Notes under the pieces: model-generated
What the model was told of the DNA's origin: nothing
Database searches by the model: none
What the model saw: only the letters and a program-made list of their open reading frames with translations
NCBI GenBank assembly: GCA_024233215.1
Contig: JACKPW010000001.1
Coordinates: 744,001 to 808,000, forward strand
Source of the DNA: Verrucomicrobiales bacterium
GTDB lineage: Bacteria > Verrucomicrobiota > Verrucomicrobiia > Limisphaerales > J093
DNA length: 64,000 nucleotides
Direction of reading: 5' to 3'
Program-made: the position numbers and the translations under genes
Shown: piece after piece, positions 53,973-62,318 of the stretch
Position numbering within the stretch: the first letter of the stretch is position 1
Layout: each line of letters begins with the position of its first letter

Positions 53973-55148
53973 GGGTCGGAGGATCTGGACACCCGGCTCA
54001 CGCCCCAACCGGATCTCCATTTCGGCCCTGGCGGAGCGTCCGACCGCGGCGCCATCCGGGTGGACGATACGATCTCCCACCAAAGCGTGCTCGGGCTTGG
54101 GAGTTCACTGGAGCACAGCACCTGTTACAACCTGAGCCTCCTGTCGGCGGACCAGCGGGAACGGGTGATCGAGAGCCTTGTCCATCCCGACCGCGGGATC
54201 GGGATGAACCTGATGCGCATCTGCATAGGCACGTCCGACTTCGCACCCGGTCCGTTCTACACCTACGACGACATACCCGCCGGCGAGGAGGATCCCCGGC
54301 TCGATCACTTCTCGGTCGACCGGGATCGCGCGTATGTGTTGCCGATCCTCAAGGCCGCGCAGCGCTTGAATCCCCAGCTCCGATTCTTCGCCTCGCCCTG
54401 GACCCCGCCCCCGTGGATGAAAACCAATGGCCAGTATGGTGGCGGTTTCCTCCGCCCCGAGTGCTATCCCCAGTTCGCCGAGTATCTGGCGCGCTTCATC
54501 GAGGCCTATCGCCGTGAAGGCATCGAGATTCATGCGTTGACCCTGCAGAACGAGCCGGAGTTCGGGCCCGAGCCCTACCCAAGTTGCCTCTGGACGGCGG
54601 AACAGCAACGCGACTTCATCCGCGATCACCTCGGGCCGCTGTTCCGAGCCCGCGGGATCAAGACGCTGATCTGGGTCTTCGACCACAATTTCAACCACCC
54701 GGACTTTCCGTCCACGATCCTGCGAGATCCGATGGCCGCCCACCATGTCGACGGCAGCGAATTTCACCTTTACGAAGACAGGCCCGAGGCGATGTCGAAG
54801 CTCCACCGGGAGTTTCCCACCAAGTCCATCTACTTCACCGAGGGCTCGGTCTATGGCGCGAACGGTGCCACCGAGATCATCTCCTATTTCCGCAACTGGT
54901 CGCGCAGCTACAATGCCTGGGTGACGATGATTGATCAGCACGGCGAACCCAACGTCTCCGGTTTCCACGATTGCGACCCCACCATCATTGTGCTCGACCG
55001 CGACACGCTGGAGCCCGATTACCGCGCCGATTACTACATCTACGGTCAGTTCATGAAGTTCGAGAAGGTACCCGGCCGAGCCAAGGCGCTTTCAGCCAAA
55101 TTGGGTGTGGCCCGGCATGGTTCCCGGTTGTCGGGTCGGCTCGCATGA
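53973..55148 (+). pseudogene. Truncated GH30-type glycosidase
   Basis: A GH30-like TIM-barrel with GLGSSLEHSTCYNL, GMNLMRICIGTSDFAPG, SPWTPPPWMKTNG and LQNEPEFG. The acid/base Glu is in QNEP near 54552 and the nucleophile Glu in IYFTEGSVYG near 54840, so both catalytic residues remain. It lacks a signal peptide and any ATG after the previous stop; GTGs at 54060 and 54087 are possible starts. After YYIYGQFMKFEK the C-terminal beta domain of GH30 is missing and replaced by unrelated residues. The enzyme is therefore probably non-functional or intracellular debris. Substrates of the family are glucosylceramides, beta-1,6-glucans or xylans. Confidence 0.7.
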
Positions 55149-55410
55149 TGGGCGAATACCAGGCAATTCACCCGGAGCCGTCGAGTTTGTGATGTGAACC
55201 AGAGGCACCGCGCGCACTCGTGCGCGATCCGCCGCAACTGCGCAGTCCTGACGGCCAAGTCCCTCAAATCGCATCGTAAGGCAGACAGCCGATCCTGCGT
55301 CCTCGAAGTCCCGCCGTACGATCTGCGCGTGATTCGTTATAGTCTGTTGGAGAGGCCGGACAACCCGTAGAATCCTGCCCGCAACCGGCGATCCAACAAG
55401 AGTCCGACCC
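55149..55410. other. Gene-free debris between truncated genes
   Basis: No reading frame, hairpin or repeat with good support was found. It lies between the truncated GH30 and the DUF1080 remnant, so it may be the scar of a deletion that removed the end of the first and most of the second. Confidence 0.5.
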
Positions 55411-55542
55411 ATGAATGACACGATAAGCAAGAACCGCTATCGCCAGGGCACCGTCCTGCTCCAGATGCACCACCGCACCGGCCTCGTGGAGTTCCGGCGA
55501 GTGCGACTGCGGCCGCTTCCTAACTCGGATCCCGCACCATGA
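55411..55542 (+). pseudogene. 3' remnant of a DUF1080 (3-keto-disaccharide hydrolase-like) gene
   Basis: An open frame of 43 residues whose middle, GTVLLQMHHRTGLVEFRRV then RLRPL, matches the closing strands of DUF1080/LamG-like secreted sugar hydrolases (GPIxLQxHGxPVEFRNIxL). Its TGA overlaps the ATG of the next gene (CCATGA), as an intact upstream gene of the operon would have done. The start shown is just the first ATG of the remnant. Confidence 0.6.
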
Positions 55543-56798
55543 AATCCGACCGTCGACAGTTTCTCGGCCGGTGCGGCGCTGCTGCATCGTTCCTGACGCT
55601 GGCAGGGTGCCGCACCATGGAGCAACCCCGTTCCGCGACTGAGCACGTGGAGCGGCTCTTTTTCACTTCACAGGGCCGAACCGCCATCATCAACGCCGAT
55701 GGGTCCGGCCTCCGTTACTTCGACTTCCACGTGCCGGACCAGGTCACCTGGCAGCCGGGACCGTTCCTCTCGGACGGACGTCGGGTGATCTTCCTCAGCA
55801 TGGAAGCACGCCGCGATGGTCCGGGCCGGCCCTTCGACAAGTACTATCACCAGACCCCCACCCACCTCTGGCTCCATGACCTGGAACGCGATGCCTTGAC
55901 GGAAATCTGCGCACGCGAACGCCTGGCAGTCTTTTACACGCCCGCGCTGTTGGTCTCGGACGAGAGGTTGCTCGTGCAGGTGGTGCGGGATTCGGGCGGC
56001 CAGATCTTCAGCATGAACCTCGACGGCTCGGACGCCCGCGAGTTCACGCGGTTGGGCGAGGGCTTGCCCTACGGTCTCAGCCTCAGCCCGGATGGCCATC
56101 GTGTGGCGTATCACCTGGCCAGCCCGCAAGGTTACCAGATCTGGACGAGCAATGTTGACGGGGCCGATCGGGTCCGGGTGGCGGCGCATCCGGACCGCCT
56201 TTACTTCGGCCCCACCTGGTCACCGGACGGCGCGTGGCTGCTCTTTCAGAGCTGTCACTTCAAGACCGACCCCGGGCATGACTGGAGCGATCTTTGTCTC
56301 GCACGCCCCGATGGCGGCGACTTTCGGCTGCTGACCGAAGGTCAGGTCATGTGGTTTGGCGCCACCTACGGAAATCCCCGGAACCGCGGGGGCGGTTCGA
56401 ACGTGGCCGGGTGGACCCGGGACGGGAGGATTCTCTTTCCGCGCCGGCTGCCCGAATCGAAGGTGCCCTGGGAGTTCCAGGCGCAGCGGCCCGACACCGA
56501 CCACTTCAACCGTGACTTCAAACCAGAACTCGCACGTGGCGGCACGGAGATTTGCCGACTCAACCCCAACGACGGCTCGATGGCGCGCCTCACCCAAAGC
56601 GACCCACCCGTCTGGGATTTCCGCGCCGGCGAGTCCCCCACGGGACGGCAGATCGTCTTCTGCCGTGCCAGAACGGGCGATGCGCCCGCACTCTACGTGA
56701 TGGGCGCGGACGGACGTTCTCCCCGTTTGCTGACCCGCGGATGGGACGGGCAAGGAGCAGATCATCCCCGTTGGTTACCTCTCGTGAACAGTGCTTAG
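55539..56798 (+). CDS. Tat-exported beta-propeller lipoprotein (TolB/oligogalacturonate-lyase-like)
   Basis: A 419-residue protein. DRRQFLGRCGAAASFLTLAGC has a twin-Arg motif and a lipobox (Cys24). It has PD40/WD40-like repeats: SPDGHRVAYHL, SPDGAWLLFQS, TRDGRILFPR and similar. The size, the His-bearing line FQSCHFKTDPGHDWSD and the propeller form resemble oligogalacturonate lyase (PL22) and related sugar-pathway proteins, but the metal-binding pattern was not verified. The operon (two large secreted proteins follow, 11 bp to the first) suggests carbohydrate handling. Confidence 0.8.
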   Translation: MKSDRRQFLGRCGAAASFLTLAGCRTMEQPRSATEHVERLFFTSQGRTAIINADGSGLRYFDFHVPDQVTWQPGPFLSDGRRVIFLSMEARRDGPGRPFDKYYHQTPTHLWLHDLERDALTEICARERLAVFYTPALLVSDERLLVQVVRDSGGQIFSMNLDGSDAREFTRLGEGLPYGLSLSPDGHRVAYHLASPQGYQIWTSNVDGADRVRVAAHPDRLYFGPTWSPDGAWLLFQSCHFKTDPGHDWSDLCLARPDGGDFRLLTEGQVMWFGATYGNPRNRGGGSNVAGWTRDGRILFPRRLPESKVPWEFQAQRPDTDHFNRDFKPELARGGTEICRLNPNDGSMARLTQSDPPVWDFRAGESPTGRQIVFCRARTGDAPALYVMGADGRSPRLLTRGWDGQGADHPRWLPLVNSA

Positions 56799-56809
56799 GA
56801 AAAAGAACC

Positions 56810-59071
56810 GTGCCATCTCGAAACCTGATCCCCTTCTTCGCCGCTTGCCCGCTCGCGGTGCTTGCCGCAGCGAACGCCCTGATGACTTCCGGGGCAGACA
56901 CCACCGCAGCCAGCGAAGCGGACTCCCTCACCCCGGTCCCGCGAACCCGTTACATGGTGGACGTGGAAAGATACCGGTTTGGCGGAACCTGTGATCTGCA
57001 CAATCCGGCCTTCTACCCCATCCCGCAGGATGCCGTGTCACGCGAATCCTATCTGCGGTGCATTGACGAACCGAATCCGTCAGAGATCGCCCGCAATCCG
57101 AATCGCGGCCTGGACGGTCCGCGCGCGTTCATGCCGGTGCTGGTGAATTACGTGCAGACGGGTGATCCGCAGTGGAGCGACGCCTGCATCGCCATGCTCA
57201 AGGCGTTTCATGGTGAGATGCAAAGACAGGTTGCCGAACGGAAGTGGTTCTGGCAGTTCGAGCATCCCGCCGCGCTGATCCCGCTCTATCGGCAATACCT
57301 CATCCAAGGCGGCGCGATGGAGCCTGACGCGGAGTGGTTCCGCGCGATGTGGCTTTGCTACTGCCGCAATCTGCATGTTTGGGATTCCGAACCCGTCGAA
57401 TGGCGCGGCGGCTGTCATCGTTCGATGCCGGAGGGTTATGCCAAGGGGCGGGCCGCCGCGTGGTATCCGGACATTCCGGAAGCAGCGCACTGGAAGCGTT
57501 ACTCAGAACTCGTTTTCCAGGATTTCTGGCGGGCCCGGGATGTGCCCCAGAACGACACCGGCTACATGATGGGGCCGCTCATCATCCTCGCCTGTGGCGG
57601 CGACCAGTGGGCCGGCGACGACCGGGTCTTCATCGACCCCGGCATGCGGCGCCTTTGGGAACGGTTGCTGGTGGAGGTGTCACCCGACGGCGCCATCAAT
57701 CCCTACGGCCCGAACGGCGGCTGGAACAGCACGGCCGATTACCGGATCGCCATGCTCGAGCGCGTCGCGGCCAAGACGGGCGACGGCCGCTATCGGTTCG
57801 CCGCGCACAAGCTGCTCAATTACCTGAGATACCAGAGTCGCGATCCGAATCCGGATACGCATCGTTTGGACGGCGGGAACCTGTGGCTGCTTTCGCTGGC
57901 CTGGCTGTTTGCCGACGACGCCGTCAAACCGGCCAGGCCCGAGGCCGGTTCGCTCTGGAACCAACGCGTGGAAGCCATCCGCATTCCGCACACGGACAAG
58001 GAGCTTACCGAGCGGCTCATGGGCAACGCCGATCCCCGCGAGAACTTCGGGCACATCTGCTGCAGCTGGTTCATGACGGACCAGATGTGGCCAGACAAAC
58101 TGGTGCTGCGGAGTGGGTGGGATCCCGGCGACTTCTTCGCGCTCGTTGAGCTGCATCCGACCAGTTTTCCGGCGAATCCCGGCGGCATCATGGGGCTCAA
58201 CCGCTGGGGCGCGCCCTTCACGCAGACCGTCACCAGCAAGGGAGCCTCGGTCGAGAACCGCCTTATGGTGGAGGACCTCGGCGGGACCGTCCAGCGGCGT
58301 TATCACCCGGACAAACTGCGCATCGATGAGTTCTGGCACCTCGGCACGATGCCAGACATCCGCTCGGAGGTGACGTACTTCAAGGAGACACCGGAGGCCA
58401 CGTTGGCGCGGATTCGGGTGTCGAACATGGACGGCCTCCCCGTGAGGTACGAACGCGAGTTCATCTTCGTGAAGAACCGCTTCCTCGCCACACGGGAACT
58501 CGTGACGTTCCAGGAGAGCTTCAAAGCCCGGGTCGCGCCGCTCTGGAACACGCACAACATCGGACCGCAACTCGGCAGCCACTGGGCAAACACCTTCCTC
58601 CACCAACCGGTGGCCGAGAATGGAGCGCGCAGCATGAAGTGTCCTCCAGTGGACCTGCTGGTGTGGTTCGCACCGCACCCGAATTGCCACCTCGAGGTCG
58701 TGGACCGCCTGACCGATGATCCGCGAGCCGAGGCGTGCCCGAATCAGGTCCGCTACGTGTGGGAGGGTACACCTGCGTTGGGTGAAACACTCGCCTTTAC
58801 CCAGCTCTACTATCCGCATCCTCCGTATCGCGCCCGCGCCACTTCAAACAACCCCAACCCTGGGGCGAAACCGGCCTATGCGGACGCCTTGCAGGCCACG
58901 ACCCACGCCTCGGGCATCACGGTGATTCGCGATGATCCGGAAGCCTCCCTTCTTCAACTGGAGTTGGAGCCGGGGCACCTCGAGTGGGTGGCATTCAATC
59001 CCGGGTCCATCCGCCTTACGCTGGCCGGCCGGGGAATCCGTGAGCCGCTGCTGTATCTGGACGACAAGTAA
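56810..59071 (+). CDS. Secreted protein of an unrecognised family, paralog 1
   Basis: A 753-residue protein from the GTG at 56810, preceded by AGGAAAAAG as ribosome-binding site and followed by a signal peptide (LIPFFAACPLAVLAAANAL). Blocks shared with the next gene are NPAFYPIP, CYCRNLHVWDSEPVEWRG, YPDIPEAAHWKRYSELVFQD, NPYGPNGGWNST and LVLRSGWDPGDFFALVEL, with CC(S/N) before FMTDQMWPDK. The first 400 residues look helical (an alpha/alpha toroid is possible) and the rest beta-rich, an architecture like heparinase/alginate-lyase proteins. That comparison is by shape only. The role is unknown; it probably acts on a polysaccharide, as the operon has a propeller lipoprotein. Confidence 0.8.
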   Translation: MPSRNLIPFFAACPLAVLAAANALMTSGADTTAASEADSLTPVPRTRYMVDVERYRFGGTCDLHNPAFYPIPQDAVSRESYLRCIDEPNPSEIARNPNRGLDGPRAFMPVLVNYVQTGDPQWSDACIAMLKAFHGEMQRQVAERKWFWQFEHPAALIPLYRQYLIQGGAMEPDAEWFRAMWLCYCRNLHVWDSEPVEWRGGCHRSMPEGYAKGRAAAWYPDIPEAAHWKRYSELVFQDFWRARDVPQNDTGYMMGPLIILACGGDQWAGDDRVFIDPGMRRLWERLLVEVSPDGAINPYGPNGGWNSTADYRIAMLERVAAKTGDGRYRFAAHKLLNYLRYQSRDPNPDTHRLDGGNLWLLSLAWLFADDAVKPARPEAGSLWNQRVEAIRIPHTDKELTERLMGNADPRENFGHICCSWFMTDQMWPDKLVLRSGWDPGDFFALVELHPTSFPANPGGIMGLNRWGAPFTQTVTSKGASVENRLMVEDLGGTVQRRYHPDKLRIDEFWHLGTMPDIRSEVTYFKETPEATLARIRVSNMDGLPVRYEREFIFVKNRFLATRELVTFQESFKARVAPLWNTHNIGPQLGSHWANTFLHQPVAENGARSMKCPPVDLLVWFAPHPNCHLEVVDRLTDDPRAEACPNQVRYVWEGTPALGETLAFTQLYYPHPPYRARATSNNPNPGAKPAYADALQATTHASGITVIRDDPEASLLQLELEPGHLEWVAFNPGSIRLTLAGRGIREPLLYLDDK

Positions 59072-59073
59072 CC

Positions 59074-62000
59074 ATGACATACCGCCCCCCAAGCCTTCGT
59101 TGCACGCCACGATCGTCGAGGATCGCAGGACTGAGGCAGCATTCTCTCCGGAGCGTTGTGCTGACCGTCGTGCTGGCCGCCTCAAGCGCGGCGAGGGCCA
59201 ACACGGCGGACCTCGAGGTCGCCATCCGTCCTGGCAGCGAGGCGGGCGGCCTCAACCTCCGTTCCCCTGACTGCCCCGGTAATGTGATCGACTTCCGCAC
59301 CTGCGAAGGGGTCGTCGTCGGTTCCAACGATTTCGGTCTCTTCCAGGTGAAGCTACCCGCAACGTTCGGCAATGGCTGGAAATCGTGGCAGCGCGAGGAC
59401 AATACTTGGAGCTACGCCTGGCCCTACGCTCAAGGAATCACCGTGCGGGTGAATGTCGAACCGGCTCATGACGGTTTGCAGCTCCGTTACACCCTGCAGA
59501 ACACCACCACCAGCGCCTTTGACAACGTTCAACTCCACACGTGCGTTCCCACCACCGAAGCGCCTGGGTTCCTCCCGCCGCCGTCGGTTCGGGGCGGCGA
59601 AACCAACTGGTCCGAACTCTACCAGCGACTGCACCTTTGGTCGGGAGAGCAACGGTTCACCTTCGCCGACACCCTGCTGGCGGCGACGGAATCTCACCTG
59701 TCGTTGATGCAGGAAGGAGCGGCACCGGTGCGCTGGGGTTGGTGGGTGAACGGTCCGGAGACCTTTGGTCTGCCGCTCATCGCCCTCACGAGCCGCGACG
59801 GCCAGACCACGATCGCCCTCGGGTTCGAGCGGGCGATCTGGGCTTCGGCCAACACCGGAGATGACCGGGCGTGCTTTCACCTGTTCCCTTGGTTCGATCG
59901 GATTGAGCCCGGTCGGAGTGTGACCGTCCGGGGCAGGCTCTATGTCCTGCGGGGAGGAACCCGGGAAGCCCGGCGCCGGTTCGAAGGGGACTTCCCCGAC
60001 CTGGCAGTCAGATACGCCCCTGTGACCCGTGTCGGCCCGCCCCGGTTCCATGCGCCCCCGGTGGAGCGTTACCGCCCAGGCGCGCCGGACCTGAACAACC
60101 CCGCCTTTTACCCGATTCCGAAGGCAGCGGTGACCCGCGACACCTACATGGCCTGGCTGGAACGAAGCGGCCTGTTCGAACACGCGAAGCAGCCGAAGCT
60201 CGGCTCCGGAGGTCCGACCTTGTTGCTGCCCGCGCTGGCCAGGTTTGTCCAGACCGGCGAACGCCACTGGGGCGAGGCCTGCATCGCCATGCTCCAGGAC
60301 TATCACCGGGCGTTGCAACGGGAAGTGAAGGAGAAGGGCTGGACCGAGCAGTTCGCGGAGCCGCCGGCCTTCCTGCCGGTCTATCGCAAGCACCTGATCG
60401 CTGGCGGCCTGATGACGGCAGATGAGCCCTGGTTCCGGGAACTCTGGCTTTACTATTGCCGCAATCTCCATGTCTGGAACTCGAAGCCGGTCGAATGGCG
60501 CGGTCCGTGCCATCGGTCCATGCCGGAGGCGCTGGCCAAGGGCCTCGCGGCAAAGTGGTATCCGGACATTCCGGAGGCCGCGCGCTGGAAGCGGTATTCC
60601 GAGCTGGTCTGGGACGATTTCTGGCGCGTCAAGGATCTGCTGCAAAACGACACAGGCTACTTCCAGGACGCCACCCGTGCCTACGCCTTTGCCAGCAAGG
60701 AGTGGCTGGGAGATGACCGGTATCTGGCCGATCCCGGCATGCAACCGGTCTGGCAGCGGTTGATGGCCGAGATCACCCCCGACGGGGCGATCAATCCCTA
60801 CGGCCCCAACGGCGGATGGAACAGCACCGCGGCCTTGCGGGTCGGCGTGCTCGAACGGGTGGCCACCGCGACGCGGAACGGCAACTATCGGTTTGCCGCC
60901 CACAAGGCGATGAACCACCTTCTCTACCAGACCGGACCGACCCTGCGCGACGGCTATCTCCTGAATCAGGAGACGGCGCCCTACATCGTGCTGGCCTGGC
61001 TGACCGCCGACGACACGTTGGAGCCAACGACCCCGTCCGACGGCGGACTCGTCACCCATCGCCGCGAATACGCCCGCATCCCGCATCGCGACAAGACCAT
61101 CGTCGGCAAGTATCTGCCCGATCTCGATCCCGACCCGGACAAGGCGAACCTCTGCTGCAACCAGGCGTTCACGGATCGCACGGTGCCCGACAAGCTCGTG
61201 TTGCGCAGCGGTTGGAATCCGGGTGATTTCTTCGTCCTGGTCGACCTGGTGCCCACCAGCTTCCCGTTCAATGCCGGCGGGATCCTCGGCATGAACCGTT
61301 GGGGGGCGCCGTTCACCCAGGTAGTAACCTCCAAGGGCAGCATCCCCGAAAACCGGTTGTCCGTGGTCGACCTGACAGGGACGGCTACCCGGCGTTACCT
61401 GCCTGATCCCGATCGCATCAGCGAGGAATGGCAGCAAGGGAGGATGCCGGACATCGTGACCACGGTGCCTTTCCTTCGGGATACCCCGGAGGCCACGTTC
61501 GCCCGCGTGGAGGTGCAGAATCCCGAAGGCCTGCCGGTGAAGGTGATCCAGGAATACGTGTTCGTGAAGAACCGGTTCCTCGTCCGCCGTGAGACGGTGG
61601 TGTTCGAGGAGTCGTTCCCGGCCCGGATCGCCGCGCTTTGGAACACGCAGAACATCGGGCCGCAGATCGGTTCCCATTGGGCCAACACCTTCATGACCGC
61701 GCCGGTGGCCGCCAATGGCCGGATCGCCATGAACACCCCGCCGGCCGACCTGCTGGTCTGGTTCGGGCCGCAGCCGGGTTGGCGCCTGCAAGTGGTGGAT
61801 CGCACCGCCGAGGACCCGCGCACGCAGGTCGCCCCCGGACAGTTGCGTTACCTCTGGGAAGGCACGCCGGAGCAGGGTGCGAGTCGTCACATGACCCAGG
61901 TGTATTATCCTCATGCCGCGACGCAGGCCCGGCCGTCTACGGTGGAGCCGGGCGCACGCGCCGTTTATGCCGGAGGAGACCTGGCGGCAACGGCCGGCGC

Positions 62001-62211
62001 GGCGGGTATTCGGGTCATCCGCGACGACGCGGACATCACCTTGCTCCGGCTCGAGTTCGAGCCGGGCCGGGTCGAGTGGGTGGCGTTCAATCCGGACAGC
62101 CTACCCATCCAGTTCGAGGAGATCGAAACCGATGAGCCCCTGCTCTACCAGGCATCCAGCCATCGTGATCCAACTGGAACGGAGGCGTTTCCGCCAGTCG
62201 GCGGTCCTTGA
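59074..62211 (+). CDS. Secreted protein of the same unrecognised family, paralog 2, with an N-terminal extension
   Basis: A 1045-residue protein whose ATG lies 2 bp after the previous stop. A signal-like part (RSVVLTVVLAASSAARA) starts it. Residues about 45-330 are an added beta-sandwich-rich domain (SPDCPGNVIDFRTCEG, YTLQNTTTSAFDNVQL). From about residue 345 (NNPAFYPIPKAAVTRDTY) it follows paralog 1 throughout: YYCRNLHVWNSKPVEWRG, NPYGPNGGWNST and CCNQAFTDRTVPDKLVLRSGWNPGDFF. The C-terminal end departs (QASSHRDPTGTEAFPPVGGP) where paralog 1 stops LLYLDDK, so the last 18 residues may be read from rearranged DNA. Confidence 0.8.
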   Translation: MTYRPPSLRCTPRSSRIAGLRQHSLRSVVLTVVLAASSAARANTADLEVAIRPGSEAGGLNLRSPDCPGNVIDFRTCEGVVVGSNDFGLFQVKLPATFGNGWKSWQREDNTWSYAWPYAQGITVRVNVEPAHDGLQLRYTLQNTTTSAFDNVQLHTCVPTTEAPGFLPPPSVRGGETNWSELYQRLHLWSGEQRFTFADTLLAATESHLSLMQEGAAPVRWGWWVNGPETFGLPLIALTSRDGQTTIALGFERAIWASANTGDDRACFHLFPWFDRIEPGRSVTVRGRLYVLRGGTREARRRFEGDFPDLAVRYAPVTRVGPPRFHAPPVERYRPGAPDLNNPAFYPIPKAAVTRDTYMAWLERSGLFEHAKQPKLGSGGPTLLLPALARFVQTGERHWGEACIAMLQDYHRALQREVKEKGWTEQFAEPPAFLPVYRKHLIAGGLMTADEPWFRELWLYYCRNLHVWNSKPVEWRGPCHRSMPEALAKGLAAKWYPDIPEAARWKRYSELVWDDFWRVKDLLQNDTGYFQDATRAYAFASKEWLGDDRYLADPGMQPVWQRLMAEITPDGAINPYGPNGGWNSTAALRVGVLERVATATRNGNYRFAAHKAMNHLLYQTGPTLRDGYLLNQETAPYIVLAWLTADDTLEPTTPSDGGLVTHRREYARIPHRDKTIVGKYLPDLDPDPDKANLCCNQAFTDRTVPDKLVLRSGWNPGDFFVLVDLVPTSFPFNAGGILGMNRWGAPFTQVVTSKGSIPENRLSVVDLTGTATRRYLPDPDRISEEWQQGRMPDIVTTVPFLRDTPEATFARVEVQNPEGLPVKVIQEYVFVKNRFLVRRETVVFEESFPARIAALWNTQNIGPQIGSHWANTFMTAPVAANGRIAMNTPPADLLVWFGPQPGWRLQVVDRTAEDPRTQVAPGQLRYLWEGTPEQGASRHMTQVYYPHAATQARPSTVEPGARAVYAGGDLAATAGAAGIRVIRDDADITLLRLEFEPGRVEWVAFNPDSLPIQFEEIETDEPLLYQASSHRDPTGTEAFPPVGGP

Positions 62212-62318
62212 GTAGCTCTCCTTGCGGCCCACCGAGGTTTCGTAGACGCCCTTCCAACGACCGGAATCCAGACGGTCTTCAGAAGCCGTCACAGCCGGCG
62301 TTGAGGTAGCCGGGCGTC

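Noticed and set aside
55209..55226. GCGCAC/GTGCGC palindrome as terminator
   Set aside because: The loop is too short for a stable hairpin and no T-run follows.
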